A stretch of 49,929 nucleotides of DNA. Origin: Bradyrhizobium sp. Its GTDB lineage: Bacteria > Pseudomonadota > Alphaproteobacteria > Rhizobiales > Xanthobacteraceae. The translations under genes were made by a program, and so were the position numbers. The stretch lies in NCBI RefSeq assembly GCF_030697065.1, contig NZ_JAUYQU010000325.1, positions 1-49,929 of the forward strand. The letters are read 5' to 3'. Positions 8,951 to 17,993 of this stretch are shown piece after piece. The notes beneath the pieces are model-generated. The model did not search any database. It was not told the origin of the DNA and worked only from the letters and a program-made list of their open reading frames with translations. Numbering within the stretch: position 1 is the first letter of the stretch; the number at the start of each line of letters is the position of its first letter.

Positions 8951-10012
8951 ATGGGCCAAAAGATTGCGATCGTCGGAGCCGGGGCGGTCGGCGGGTATGC
9001 CGGCGCCCATATGGTGCAGGCCGGCGAGGATGTCACCTTCATCGATCCCTGGCCCGCCCATGTCGAGCAGATGCGCAAGCACGGCCTGCGCGTCACCCAC
9101 GCCAGGGACGTCGCGGAATTCACCGTGCCCGTGCGCGCGCTGCACGTCACCGACGCACAGCAACTCGCCAGGGAAGCGCCGGTCGACATCGCCTTCATCT
9201 GCATGAAGTCCTACGACACCGCCTGGGCCACCATGCTGATCCGGCAATATCTGGCGCCGAACGGCTACGTGGTGTCGCTGCAGAACTGCATGAACGAAGA
9301 GACCATCGCCGGCATCGTCGGCTGGGGCAAGACGCTCGGCTGCATCGCCAGCAGCATCACGGTGAATTTGCCCGGGCCCGGCCACATCCATCGCGGTGCC
9401 GGCAAGCACGGGGCCACGCACACCGTATTTCGCGCCGGTGAGGTTCACGGCCGTATCACGCCACGGGCGGAGGAAATCTGCCGGCTGGTCGGCACCGCCG
9501 ACAGCGCCATGGTGACCTCCAATCTGTGGGGCGAACGCTGGTCGAAGCTGGTCGCCAACGCCATGGGCAACGGGCTCTCCGCCTGCACCGGGCTGCCCGG
9601 TGGCGAGATCCTGCAAAGCGAGCCAATCCGCCGCTTCTCCACACGGCTGGGCAGCGAAGCAATCCGCGTCGGGCAGGCGCATGGCTATCAGCTGGAAGAG
9701 ATCCTGCATCTGCCGCCCGAAACCATCGCGCGGGCCGGCGAAGGCGACGAGGAAGCGACGCGCGCCTGTGACGCGCAGCGATTCGAGGACGGCAAGCGCA
9801 CCGCCGCCGGGCAGCGTCCGTCGATGGGCCAGGACATGGAGAAAGGCCGGCGCACCGAGATCGAATTCCTCAACGGCCTTGTGGTGCGCGAGGGCGAGAA
9901 GGTCGGCCTCTCCTGCATCGCCAATGCGGCGCTGACGGATATCGTCAAGCGCGTCGAACGCGGCGAGTTGAAGCCGGACCCGCGGCATATCACCGAACTG
10001 CGGTTGAACTGA
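8951..10012 (+). CDS. Ketopantoate reductase family protein (PanE/ApbA)
   Basis: A 353-residue NAD(P)H-dependent 2-oxoacid reductase of the PanE/ApbA family. The N-terminal Rossmann motif is IVGAGAVGGYAG (about residues 7-18), and the C-terminal helical domain includes the SKLVANAMGN element with the catalytic-type Lys. It is longer than classic PanE (about 300 residues), and its location beside sulfatase and sugar-transport genes suggests a catabolic 2-oxoacid or hydroxyacid substrate rather than pantothenate synthesis. GGGAGGACAGC before the ATG is a good ribosome binding site. The exact substrate cannot be read from the sequence. Confidence 0.8.
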   Translation: MGQKIAIVGAGAVGGYAGAHMVQAGEDVTFIDPWPAHVEQMRKHGLRVTHARDVAEFTVPVRALHVTDAQQLAREAPVDIAFICMKSYDTAWATMLIRQYLAPNGYVVSLQNCMNEETIAGIVGWGKTLGCIASSITVNLPGPGHIHRGAGKHGATHTVFRAGEVHGRITPRAEEICRLVGTADSAMVTSNLWGERWSKLVANAMGNGLSACTGLPGGEILQSEPIRRFSTRLGSEAIRVGQAHGYQLEEILHLPPETIARAGEGDEEATRACDAQRFEDGKRTAAGQRPSMGQDMEKGRRTEIEFLNGLVVREGEKVGLSCIANAALTDIVKRVERGELKPDPRHITELRLN

Positions 10013-10309
10013 GCGGAGTTGTGGCCACCCTGATTGCGCTCGCGGCCCAGCGCAGCGCTGTCAGGTAAATCGGCGGCATTGATGGATGATGTCCTGGTTG
10101 ATGGCGCCGAGCCGAACCTTGTCGCGCAGCAGATCGAAACGATTGCACAGCCACGTCTTGATCCACGTCAACTGTCGTCGGCCGGCTCCGGATACACATT
10201 GTTCATCAGCAAATTCCACGGAGAGACCGATGCCCGGCGCGCGGTTTTCGTGACATTCTCGTGACGAACCCGGCTTTCGGGATCGCGGCCGATGTCGAGG
10301 GAAAAGGTC
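10013..10309. other. Intergenic region upstream of the PHA synthase gene
   Basis: About 300 bp without a convincing gene. The minus strand reads a protein-like fragment ending RLGAINQDIIHQC, which may be a remnant, but it has no credible start and is short. The PHA synthase promoter presumably lies here, but no clear -35/-10 pair was seen. Confidence 0.35.
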
Positions 10310-12151
10310 ATGTCCAGTAAGGAAGTAGTAGTAATGCCTTCGACCAAGCCGGAACACGCCTTGTCTGTGCAGACTCGGTCCGTACAAAATCGGTCAATAT
10401 CATTGCCGCCGGCCGAGGAAAGCGTCGGCAGCGAAGCCTTCCGCGCGATCGACCGGATGCGCGAAGCCCTCACCGCCCAGTCGACGGGTGGGCTTTCTCC
10501 GGCGTCGCTGGCCCTCGCCTTCTTCGATTGGTCCATTCATCTTGCGTCGGCTCCCGGAAAACGCCTCGAGCTGATCGATAAGGCGTCACGGAAAGCGACG
10601 CGTCTGATCGCTCATTGCACAGCTGCAGCGCGCAGTCCCGATGCGCCACCCTGCATCGCCCCGTTGCCGGGCGACTACCGGTTCAGCGCGGAGGGATGGC
10701 GCAAACCACCTTATAACTTCCTGGCTCAGGCTTTCCTGCTCAATCAGCAATGGTGGCATAACGTCACCCGCGAAGTGCCCGGCGTCTCGCCGCATCATGA
10801 AGAGGTGGTGTCCTTCGCCGCGCGCCAGTTTCTCGACATGTTCTCGCCGTCGAACTTCCCGTTCACCAACCCCGAAGTGATCGAGAAGACCGCCGCGACC
10901 GGCGGGGCCAACCTCATCCGCGGGTTCCAGAACTGGCTGGAGGACATCGGCCGGCAGATCACCCGGCAGCCCCCGTTGGGCTCCGAGGATTTCAAGGCAG
11001 GCAGGGACGTCGCCGTCACGCCGGGAAAGATCGTCTATCGGAACCACCTGATCGAACTGATTCAATATGCGCCATCGACCGAGACGGTCATGGCCGAGCC
11101 GGTGCTGATCGTGCCGGCCTGGATCATGAAGTACTACATCCTCGATCTGTCGCCGCAGAATTCGCTCATCCGCTATCTGGTCGGACAGGGCCATACCGTC
11201 TTCTGCATCTCCTGGCGCAATCCAGCCGCCGAGGATCGCGAGCTTACCCTGGACGATTACCGGCGTTCCGGCGTCATGGCCGCACTCGAGGCCATCAGCG
11301 CCATCGTTGCCGGGTGCAAGATCCATGCGACAGGGTATTGCCTTGGAGGAACGCTGCTATCGATCGCCGCCGCCGCCATGGCGCGCGCTGGCGACGACCG
11401 CCTGGCGACGGTTTCGCTGCTGGCAGCCCAGACCGACTTCACCGAACCCGGCGAGCTCGCCCTCTTCATCGACCACAGCCAGATGCACTTCCTGGAGAGC
11501 ATGATGTGGAACAAGGGCTATCTCTCCGCCGACCAGATGGCGGGCTCTTTCCAGCTCCTGCGCAGCAACGACCTGGTCTGGTCGCGGCTGGTCCACGATT
11601 ATATGATGGGCGAGCGGACGCCGATGACCGATCTGATGGCGTGGAACGCGGACTCCACCCGCATGCCCTACAAGATGCATGCGGAGTACCTGCAGCGGCT
11701 CTATCTCGACAACGAGCTCGCGACTGGTCGCTTCATGGTCGACGGACGGACGGCCGCACTGCAGAACATCCGCGCGCCGATGTTCGTCGTCGGAACCGAG
11801 CGCGATCATGTCGCGCCATGGCGGTCGGTCTACAAGATCCACTATCACACCGATACCGACGTCACCTTCGTGCTCACGAGCGGCGGCCACAACGCCGGCA
11901 TCGTCAGCGAGCCCGGCCGCCCGCACCGCCATTTTCGTATCGCTTTCAAGCGCAACGCCGACACCTGTCTCGACCCGGACGAATGGGCCGCGGCGGCTGA
12001 GGCGAAGGAAGGATCATGGTGGCTAGACTGGGCCGACTGGCTCGCCGGCCATTCCGCGCCGGAGCGCGTGTCGCCGCCTGCCATGGGTGCTCCCGAAAAG
12101 GGATATGCACCGGCCGGGGATGCTCCGGGCACATACGTTTTCCAGCGGTGA
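10310..12151 (+). CDS. phaC: Class I poly(3-hydroxyalkanoate) synthase
   Basis: Polymerises (R)-3-hydroxyacyl-CoA into storage polyester on cytoplasmic granules. At 613 residues it fits class I PhaC. The lipase-box-like active site is GYCLGG with nucleophilic Cys near 344. The catalytic Asp is in ERDHVAPW and the His in SGGHNAGIV. The N-terminal PhaC domain contains NFPFTNPEV and [15 protein letters not shown] 10310 is preceded by GAGGGAAAAGG; ATG 10292, six codons upstream, has no ribosome binding site. No phaP, phaR or phaZ is adjacent, and Bradyrhizobium genomes usually carry several phaC paralogues, so this is likely one of several. Confidence 0.9.
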   Translation: MSSKEVVVMPSTKPEHALSVQTRSVQNRSISLPPAEESVGSEAFRAIDRMREALTAQSTGGLSPASLALAFFDWSIHLASAPGKRLELIDKASRKATRLIAHCTAAARSPDAPPCIAPLPGDYRFSAEGWRKPPYNFLAQAFLLNQQWWHNVTREVPGVSPHHEEVVSFAARQFLDMFSPSNFPFTNPEVIEKTAATGGANLIRGFQNWLEDIGRQITRQPPLGSEDFKAGRDVAVTPGKIVYRNHLIELIQYAPSTETVMAEPVLIVPAWIMKYYILDLSPQNSLIRYLVGQGHTVFCISWRNPAAEDRELTLDDYRRSGVMAALEAISAIVAGCKIHATGYCLGGTLLSIAAAAMARAGDDRLATVSLLAAQTDFTEPGELALFIDHSQMHFLESMMWNKGYLSADQMAGSFQLLRSNDLVWSRLVHDYMMGERTPMTDLMAWNADSTRMPYKMHAEYLQRLYLDNELATGRFMVDGRTAALQNIRAPMFVVGTERDHVAPWRSVYKIHYHTDTDVTFVLTSGGHNAGIVSEPGRPHRHFRIAFKRNADTCLDPDEWAAAAEAKEGSWWLDWADWLAGHSAPERVSPPAMGAPEKGYAPAGDAPGTYVFQR

Positions 12152-12209
12152 CATCGTCCGCCCGGTGACCGTGGCCAAGACCGCGACGGCAGTGTATCAG
12201 GAACGGCAG

Positions 12210-13286
12210 ATGCCCTGTCGAACCACCACGGAAAGCGGCTTGACCCAGAACCCGACCACAAAACCCTTCGTCGAAGTACTCTGCGGCCGCAGGCAGCCGG
12301 TTCCGCCGCTATGGATGATGCGGCAGGCCGGCCGTTATCTGCCGGAATACCGCGAACTGCGCGCCAGGGCCGGCGGCTTTCTCGATCTGTGCTTCACGCC
12401 TGAATATGCCGCCGAGGTAACACTGCAGCCGATCCGGCGCTTCAACTTCGACGCCGCCATCATCTTCTCGGATATTCTCGTCATTCCCTACGCGCTCGGC
12501 CGTTCGGTACGGTTCGAAGCCGGCGAAGGCCCGCGGCTCGATCCTCTGGATACGCCGGACAAGGTCGGCACGCTGGCGTCAACGGGCGACTTTGCGAAAC
12601 TCGAACCGGTCTACGAGGCGCTGCGCCGCGTGCGCCGCGAACTCGGTCCAAAGATCGCGCTGGTCGGCTTCTGCGGCGCGCCGTGGACGGTTGCGACCTA
12701 CATGGTGGCCGGAAGGGGCACGCCCGACCAGGCGCCGGCGCGGATGATGGCGTATCGCCACCCCGAGGCGTTTGCGAAGATCATCGACGTGCTGGTGGAA
12801 AACTCGATCCAGTATCTGCTCGGACAGCTCAAGGCCGGCGCCGATGTGCTGCAGATCTTCGACACCTGGACCGGCGTGCTGCCGCCCCGCGAATTCCAGC
12901 GCTGGTCGGTCGACCCGACCCGGCGCATCGTCGAAGGCGTCCGCCGCCAGGTGCCGGACGCGAAGATCATCGGCTTTCCCCGTGGCGCCGGCGCGCAGTT
13001 GCCCGACTATGTCGAGGCCACCGGCGTCGATGGCGTCAGCATCGACTGGGCGGCCGAGCCGTCGCTGATCCGCGAGCGCGTGCAGACCAAAGTCGCGGTG
13101 CAGGGCAATCTCGATCCGCTGGTGCTGATCGCCGGCGGCGAGGCGCTGGACCGTGCGATCGACGACGTGCTGGCGAACTTTGCCGGCGGTCGCTTCATCT
13201 TCAACCTCGGCCACGGCATCCAGCCGGAAACCCCGATTGCGCATGTCGAGCAGATGGTACAGCGGGTGCGGGCGTATCGGGGGTGA
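12210..13286 (+). CDS. hemE: Uroporphyrinogen decarboxylase
   Basis: Converts uroporphyrinogen III to coproporphyrinogen III in haem synthesis; cytosolic. The signature near the N-terminus ([20 protein letters not shown]) has the catalytic Arg residues, and [14 protein letters not shown] supplies the essential Asp. [13 protein letters not shown] and [12 protein letters not shown] are also diagnostic. With start ATG 12210 (AGGAACGG upstream) the protein has 358 residues; TTG 12240 would give 348, closer to the usual size. Frames reaching further upstream run into phaC and are not credible. In many Alphaproteobacteria hemE sits with hemH and rho near the origin; here it stands alone after phaC. 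Confidence 0.92.
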   Translation: MPCRTTTESGLTQNPTTKPFVEVLCGRRQPVPPLWMMRQAGRYLPEYRELRARAGGFLDLCFTPEYAAEVTLQPIRRFNFDAAIIFSDILVIPYALGRSVRFEAGEGPRLDPLDTPDKVGTLASTGDFAKLEPVYEALRRVRRELGPKIALVGFCGAPWTVATYMVAGRGTPDQAPARMMAYRHPEAFAKIIDVLVENSIQYLLGQLKAGADVLQIFDTWTGVLPPREFQRWSVDPTRRIVEGVRRQVPDAKIIGFPRGAGAQLPDYVEATGVDGVSIDWAAEPSLIRERVQTKVAVQGNLDPLVLIAGGEALDRAIDDVLANFAGGRFIFNLGHGIQPETPIAHVEQMVQRVRAYRG

Positions 13287-13326
13287 GACCCCCGATCCGT
13301 AGTAGCGGCTCTCGCCTCCCCTACCC

Positions 13327-13416
13327 GTCATCCCCGCGCAGCGCGGGGATGACGCAGCTTCTCGGGTTGAACAAAAACGTCTCTGAAATACTGGATCATC
13401 CGCCTTCGCGGATGAT
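13327..13416. repeat. Two hairpin repeats after hemE
   Basis: The first is a perfect 13-bp inverted repeat, GTCATCCCCGCGC at 13327-13339, with a one-base loop and its complement at 13341-13353. The second is ATCATCCGC at 13395-13403 with a CTTC loop and its complement at 13408-13416. Together they resemble a mosaic intergenic repeat typical of the group. They lie between the convergent hemE and the porin-like gene and may stop transcription. Confidence 0.6.
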
Positions 13417-13474
13417 GACAGTTGTTCCCGACCGGCGGCGTCGATCAATCACACCGGCCGGCTGCGCGTTGCCC

Positions 13475-14008
13475 TTACCACGAATACTGAAGGCCCACGC
13501 GTCCGAGCACGCGAATGTCGCTCCATGACTGGGCCGGCACCGAAGTGCCGAACTCGGTCTGGGTACGATTGACCAGGGAAGGCAGGCGACCGTTATCAAG
13601 GCCGACGGCGACTCCCGCCGATAACGCCAAATTTCCATACAACCGGATCAGTCCTGCAAACCCGGCAGCATGCTGCCCGTCGAAAACGGCCCAGTGGATC
13701 GAGATCGCATAATCGGTACCGTCGGGCAGGAATGGATTTACCAGAGCCGCGGCCATGGCTGTTCCGGTAGCGGCGCGCGTCAGTTCGCGAGCGATGGCAA
13801 ACTGGTTCTCCACGATCTGGCGCGCGTTGGAACACGTGTCGGTGCCAGGGATGTAAAAGAACCCGGCGCCGTAGAGCGAGCAGACTCTCTGGTATTCGAC
13901 CGAGGCGTGGCTTGGCGCGGCATTGAACATGGCAAACGCGGCGATCGCGAGAACCGCTCGCAAGCCGGGCCCGAGGACGCAGCGCGCTGCGTTGATGTGC
14001 TTCCACAT
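13475..14008 (-). CDS. Small porin-like exported protein, copy B
   Basis: A 177-residue exported protein. After a signal peptide (hydrophobic about 15-32, cleavage near SHA), the sequence VCSLYGAGFFYIPGTDTC matches the start of rhizobial Porin_2-type porins. The rest is not a full 16-strand porin, being far shorter, and ends in an aromatic residue (YSW) as beta-barrel proteins do. It is closely related to the protein at 14857-15396 and shares the identical run NRTQTEFGTSVPAQSW. The chosen ATG gives a clean signal peptide. It is the last gene of a four-gene minus-strand run. Function unknown; probably outer membrane or periplasmic. Confidence 0.7.
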   Translation of the reverse strand: MWKHINAARCVLGPGLRAVLAIAAFAMFNAAPSHASVEYQRVCSLYGAGFFYIPGTDTCSNARQIVENQFAIARELTRAATGTAMAAALVNPFLPDGTDYAISIHWAVFDGQHAAGFAGLIRLYGNLALSAGVAVGLDNGRLPSLVNRTQTEFGTSVPAQSWSDIRVLGRVGLQYSW

Positions 14009-14043
14009 GATGGTCTCCGATGAATGGTGACGGATGGCTGTGC

Positions 14044-14799
14044 TCAATAGCGCGCAAGCAAATAGTCGCCGGTGAAGCGCCAGTTCAGACCGACCTTCAC
14101 GAGGTGGAGTTCATGATCGACATTGCTGGGATTGCGCCGGGTACCGAGGGCAATCGCGCCGGCGCCGAAATAGACGTAGTCGTATTCGACCCGGGCCGAG
14201 AGGCTGCCCAATAGCGCAAATTCGAGACCTGCCCCGCCCGTCAAACCGGTGCGTTGGTGATTAACGTCGATCGGGAACGCGGTACCGAGTGCGCTCTTGT
14301 AGTCGACGTTGGCCCAGGCTACGCCGCCTTTGACGTAACCCAGCAGGTTACCCGCTGCGTAACCGACACGGCCGGTACCCGTCGCCAGCGCCTGATACTG
14401 CACCGAAAGGCCGGACAGGAAGAAAGCCGGATCGGGCGCGACGCTGCCCTTGATCGATGACCATGACGCATCGATTTCTCCGCCGACCACGATGTCGCCA
14501 AACTGCCAGTCGGCGCCCACTTGGGCACCTGCGAGCGTGCCGCGTGAGTTCATGGTGACGCGGTCGAACGCGATCTGGAAGTCCGGATCTTCGAGTTGGC
14601 TTTTGCCGTTGCCCGCTCCGCCATGAAGGCCGATGTAGAAGCCGGTCCACAGCGGCGCCGAGGCCGTCGACGGGCCCTTCAACGCGAGGTCGGCCGCATC
14701 GGCGGACGAGGCGGATACCGGTGCGGTTATCAGAAACGACAGGGCGGCGGCGGCACAAGTGATCGGGTGGCGCATCAAACGCAGGATTGAGATTGTCAT
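14044..14799 (-). CDS. Outer-membrane beta-barrel protein, copy B
   Basis: A 251-residue outer-membrane protein of the Omp25/RopB-like small beta-barrel type. A signal peptide ends near SADA. WTGFYIGLHGGAG is the typical first strand of this family, internal glycine/aromatic alternation is regular, and the C-terminus (NWRFTGDYLLARY) ends in an aromatic residue recognised by the Bam machinery. Start ATG 14799 was preferred to an upstream ATG that adds 14 polar residues. It is a paralogue of the protein at 15437-16168 and is followed 35 bp downstream by the small porin-like gene, repeating the order of the upstream pair. Confidence 0.82.
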   Translation of the reverse strand: MTISILRLMRHPITCAAAALSFLITAPVSASSADAADLALKGPSTASAPLWTGFYIGLHGGAGNGKSQLEDPDFQIAFDRVTMNSRGTLAGAQVGADWQFGDIVVGGEIDASWSSIKGSVAPDPAFFLSGLSVQYQALATGTGRVGYAAGNLLGYVKGGVAWANVDYKSALGTAFPIDVNHQRTGLTGGAGLEFALLGSLSARVEYDYVYFGAGAIALGTRRNPSNVDHELHLVKVGLNWRFTGDYLLARY

Positions 14800-14856
14800 G
14801 GAATGATCTTTCGAATGCGAGAATGGTTTGGGAGGGTTCAACTCAGGCCGGGTGCG

Positions 14857-15396
14857 TCACCACGCGTACATGAAGCCGGCGCGGCCGATGCTGCGGACGT
14901 CACTCCAGGACTGCGCGGGCACCGACGTGCCGAATTCGGTCTGCGTCCGATTGGTCGTGGACAGCAGGCGTCCGCGGTCGAGGCCCAAAGCGAATCCGGC
15001 GGAAAACACCAGGTTGCCCGAAACCCGGATGAGCCCCGATGCCCCCATCGCGTGTTGCCCGTCGAAGGCCGCCCAATGATTCGAGATGGCGTAGTTGGTG
15101 CCGGTTGGAAGCCACGGTGCGACAAGGGAAGCGGCCATCGCGGTGCCGGTCGCGCTCCGGGTTTGCGCACGAGCAACGTCATATTGACTTTGCACGATCT
15201 GGCGCGCGTCCACACAGGTGTCGGTCCCCGGAATGTAGAAGAAACCGGCGCCGTACAATGAGCAGATCCTGACATATTCGACCGGAGCGGCGTGGCCAGG
15301 TGTCGCGATCATTGCGGCGAAACCTGCCGCGATGGCGGCAACGATCGACCGGGCTGGACGGCGCATAATGGTGCGGCGGTTCATGGAAGCAGACAT
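14857..15396 (-). CDS. Small porin-like exported protein, copy A
   Basis: A 179-residue exported paralogue of the protein at 13475-14008. The signal peptide (MSASMNRRTIMRR, then an Ala-rich core ending GHA) precedes the shared porin-like start ICSLYGAGFFYIPGTDTC, which is followed by ARQIVQSQYDVAR and a glycine-rich strand-like C-terminal half ending in YAW. AGGAAAGAGAG lies upstream of the ATG. It is the second gene of the run and sits between the two beta-barrel genes. The Cys pair in CSLYGAGFFYIPGTDTC could form a disulfide. No function is assigned. Confidence 0.7.
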   Translation of the reverse strand: MSASMNRRTIMRRPARSIVAAIAAGFAAMIATPGHAAPVEYVRICSLYGAGFFYIPGTDTCVDARQIVQSQYDVARAQTRSATGTAMAASLVAPWLPTGTNYAISNHWAAFDGQHAMGASGLIRVSGNLVFSAGFALGLDRGRLLSTTNRTQTEFGTSVPAQSWSDVRSIGRAGFMYAW

Positions 15397-15436
15397 GGTT
15401 GTTCTCTCTTTCCTGGATTTTTGATGAATGGGCGAG

Positions 15437-16168
15437 TTAGCGCGCTGGAACTGAGCCGTCGCCAAAGCGCACGTTGATGCCGGCCTTCACCACCTGGACA
15501 AGGTGATCGAGGCTGGAGGTCGTGTTGAGGTTCGCATAGACGAGGTGATCGGTCGGGATGTAGATCAGGTTGTATTCGACCTTGGCCGAGACGTTTCGCA
15601 GGAACGCCACTTCCAGGCCGACGCCGCCGACTGCGCCGAACAGCCTTCGCTCATACGTGGTGGGGAGCGGCGTGAATTGGGTCGTGATCTCCATGTCGGC
15701 CCACGCCACGCCGCCCTTTGCATAGGCCAGCCATTGCCCCATGGCGTAACCCAGGCGTCCGGTTCCGGTGGCAAGCGCCCGATAGCCGATGCCGTTGTTG
15801 GTGCTGGACGTAATGATGGTCTGGTTTCGATTGGTATTGCCCCGCACGAAGGCCCAGGAGCCGTCGATCTCCGCGCCAACGACGAAATTTCCCAGTTGCC
15901 AGTTCGCGCCGAACTGACCTCCGGCGAGAGGCCCGCTGTATGTCGACTCAGTCGGATTGAATGGCGGGCTGAAGATGGGATCCTCAACCTGTGTTTTGCC
16001 CCAGCCCCAGCCGCCGTGGACCCCGGCGTAAAACCCGGTCCAGGACGGAAGTGAGCGTACGACCGGCGCATCGCCGGCATGAGCAGTGGCAGTGAAAACC
16101 ACGCTTGCCGCAGCAACGAAAGCTGCGCATGAACGGACAAGTACGGATATTCTGGTAGGCGTATGCAT
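15437..16168 (-). CDS. Outer-membrane beta-barrel protein, copy A
   Basis: A 243-residue Omp25/RopB-like outer-membrane beta-barrel. The signal peptide ends at AHA, WTGFYAGVHGGWGWG forms the first strand, and the protein has the same architecture as 14044-14799, including GALATGTGRLGYA-like and AKGGVAWA segments. The start ATG 16168 has AAGGATGGA upstream; an ATG 12 bases earlier is the alternative. It is the first gene of the minus-strand run, so a promoter for the whole set should lie in 16169-16593. The C-terminus ends in VPAR rather than an aromatic residue, unlike its paralogue. Confidence 0.8.
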   Translation of the reverse strand: MHTPTRISVLVRSCAAFVAAASVVFTATAHAGDAPVVRSLPSWTGFYAGVHGGWGWGKTQVEDPIFSPPFNPTESTYSGPLAGGQFGANWQLGNFVVGAEIDGSWAFVRGNTNRNQTIITSSTNNGIGYRALATGTGRLGYAMGQWLAYAKGGVAWADMEITTQFTPLPTTYERRLFGAVGGVGLEVAFLRNVSAKVEYNLIYIPTDHLVYANLNTTSSLDHLVQVVKAGINVRFGDGSVPAR

Positions 16169-16593
16169 GTCAGATTCCATCCTTTTGGTTGAGGTTTCGG
16201 TTGATTTTGGACGCACGAATCCAGCGATCGCGCGGGTCGCGGATCGACAGGAATTAATTCCTTGAAGCAGAAAAGCCGAAGGGCTGCCTGAGGCGCGGCT
16301 CTCCGGGGCTAGCGGACTTACGGGCTAGGAATGAATGGTCCGCAGGGGAGCAGTGAGAAAATTGTTCTTGATTTTCATGAAATTGGCCCCTTTTTTTGAA
16401 TCGTGGCCAATCTTAGGCAAGTCCTTGGCAAATGCCAGTTGCGCGAAAGACACAACGTAACCTTTATTTGCCGGCTGTTTCCTCAGCTCGTAGTGGAGTC
16501 GGCGCGCGGGTATATTCCGCTCGCGGCACACACCCCGTCGCTTCGTTGCGGCGGTTACGGGATTGAGTGCGCTGCCTGGCGTTGTCGCGAGCC
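16169..16593. other. Upstream region of the beta-barrel gene run
   Basis: A gene-free stretch between the beta-barrel run and the end of the CitE-like gene. On the minus strand a 17-codon frame, 16378 down to 16325, begins with ATG eight bases after AAAGGGG, an unusually good ribosome binding site. It reads MKIKNNFLTAPLRTIHS and may be a leader peptide. No clear sigma70 promoter was found. Confidence 0.4.
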
Positions 16594-17457
16594 TCAGCGC
16601 TTTGTTTCCACCAGCGCCAGGATTTTCACCGCCGCGCGCAGATGCGGCTTGTCGATCATCTTGCCGTCGATCTTCACCACGCCCGAATTGGGATTGTCAT
16701 CGAAGGCCTTGACGATTTTCTGCGACCAGGCGATTTCCTCTTCCGTCGGCATGAAAGCGGCATTGACGACATCGACATGCTTGGGATGGATCACCGCCTT
16801 CGACAGGAACCCGTCCTGACGGGCGGCGATCGCCTCTTCCTTCAGGCCAGCGAGATCGTCGATGTCGGTGGCGATGGTGTCGATCGCCACCACCCCGATC
16901 GCGGCGGCGCTGATCAGGCAGAGGTCACGCGCCAAGAGGAACGGGCCGTGAAAGCGGCCATTGGTGCGGTTGCGCGAGGCGCCGAGCGAGGCCGCAAGAT
17001 CCTCGGCACCCCACATCATGCCCCACAGCCGCAGACTGGCGCCTTCGAAGTCGAGCAGTTTCGTCACCGCCCGCGCGGTCTCGGTCGCGACCACGACGAT
17101 CCGCGTGGTGCCCTGCTCGGTTCCGGACGCTGCCTCGAAGGCGTCGAGATACAGCGCCAGGTGATTGACGTCGGCGGCCCCGGCGCATTTTGGCAGTACG
17201 ATGCCGTCGGGACGGCCCGGCATCACAGCGGCGAGGTCGCCGAGCGTCATCCCGGTATCGAGCGCGTTGACGCGGATGTAGATCTTCTGGGCGGGATTAC
17301 GCGCGTCCAGCATCTCGCGGGTGATGCCGCGAGCAGTGACCTTCTGATCCGGCGCGATTGAATCCTCGAGATCGAGGATCAGCGCGTCGGCCGCGGTCTT
17401 CTTCGCGCTGTCGAATTTCCGGACGCTGTCGCCGGGAACGAACAGAAATGAGCGCAT
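16594..17457 (-). CDS. CitE-like acyl-CoA lyase (HpcH/HpaI family)
   Basis: A 287-residue TIM-barrel lyase of the CitE/HpcH group that cleaves or forms malyl-CoA-type esters. MRSFLFVPGD at the N-terminus, LILDLEDSI (metal and CoA site), IYIRVNALDT, GIVLPKC, ETARAV and GAEDLAASLGA are all family signatures. It ends a minus-strand run with a MaoC hydratase and a family III CoA-transferase. That trio matches the bacterial itaconate pathway (CoA transferase, itaconyl-CoA hydratase, citramalyl-CoA lyase), which gives acetyl-CoA and pyruvate. A role as (S)-citramalyl-CoA lyase is inferred; malyl-CoA or methylmalyl-CoA lyase is the alternative. Confidence 0.85.
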   Translation of the reverse strand: MRSFLFVPGDSVRKFDSAKKTAADALILDLEDSIAPDQKVTARGITREMLDARNPAQKIYIRVNALDTGMTLGDLAAVMPGRPDGIVLPKCAGAADVNHLALYLDAFEAASGTEQGTTRIVVVATETARAVTKLLDFEGASLRLWGMMWGAEDLAASLGASRNRTNGRFHGPFLLARDLCLISAAAIGVVAIDTIATDIDDLAGLKEEAIAARQDGFLSKAVIHPKHVDVVNAAFMPTEEEIAWSQKIVKAFDDNPNSGVVKIDGKMIDKPHLRAAVKILALVETKR

Positions 17458-17461
17458 CGAT

Positions 17462-17923
17462 TCAGGCCTTCGGTTGAGGTTTGCAATGCATCAGGCCGGT
17501 ACGGCGGCAACTGGCCACCACCTCGCCGCGCTGGTTGGTCGCGGTGTGCTCGAATTCCACGATGCCCTGGGTCGGTCGCGACTGGCTGAGGCGCTTGGAG
17601 ATGATTTTGGTATGCGCCTTCAGCGTATCGCCGTGAAACACCGGTTTTGGAAACTTGACGTCGGTCATGCCGAGATTGCCGATAGTGGTGCCGAGCGTGG
17701 TGTCGTAGACGCTCATGCCGATCATGATGCCGAGCGTATAGAGACTGTTGAACAGCCGCTGGCCGAATTCGGTATTTTCAGAGAAATGGGCGTCGAGATG
17801 CAGCGGCTGCGGATTCATCGTCATCAGGCTGAACATGGTGTTGTCCATCTCGGTAACGGTCCGGCTGAACTCATGATGATATTCCCGGCCGACCTCGAAT
17901 TCTTCGAAATAAAGTCCTGCCAT
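17462..17923 (-). CDS. MaoC-family dehydratase/hydratase
   Basis: A 153-residue hot-dog-fold (R)-specific enoyl-CoA hydratase-like protein. It contains NPQPLHLDAHFSENTEFGQRL, the region carrying the catalytic Asp-His hydratase motif, followed by a glycine-rich second half with VFHGDTL. The length fits the mesaconyl-CoA/itaconyl-CoA hydratase type of MaoC protein. It lies 4 bp upstream of the CitE-like gene and 70 bp downstream of the CoA-transferase, so all three are probably co-transcribed. In the proposed pathway it would hydrate itaconyl-CoA or mesaconyl-CoA to citramalyl-CoA. Confidence 0.85.
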   Translation of the reverse strand: MAGLYFEEFEVGREYHHEFSRTVTEMDNTMFSLMTMNPQPLHLDAHFSENTEFGQRLFNSLYTLGIMIGMSVYDTTLGTTIGNLGMTDVKFPKPVFHGDTLKAHTKIISKRLSQSRPTQGIVEFEHTATNQRGEVVASCRRTGLMHCKPQPKA

Positions 17924-17993
17924 GCTGTCCCCCTTTTCAGGTGTTTACTTCAGTAACGGTAACGCTCGCCAGCGCCGGGTATGCTTGGGCGGC

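Noticed and set aside
10061..10387. Minus-strand frame with protein-like segment RLGAINQDIIHQC before phaC
   Set aside because: It is short, overlaps the phaC start and has no ribosome binding site; at most a gene remnant.
12087..12209. Extended N-terminus for hemE inside the end of phaC
   Set aside because: HemE has no such extension; the extra residues are phaC read in another frame.
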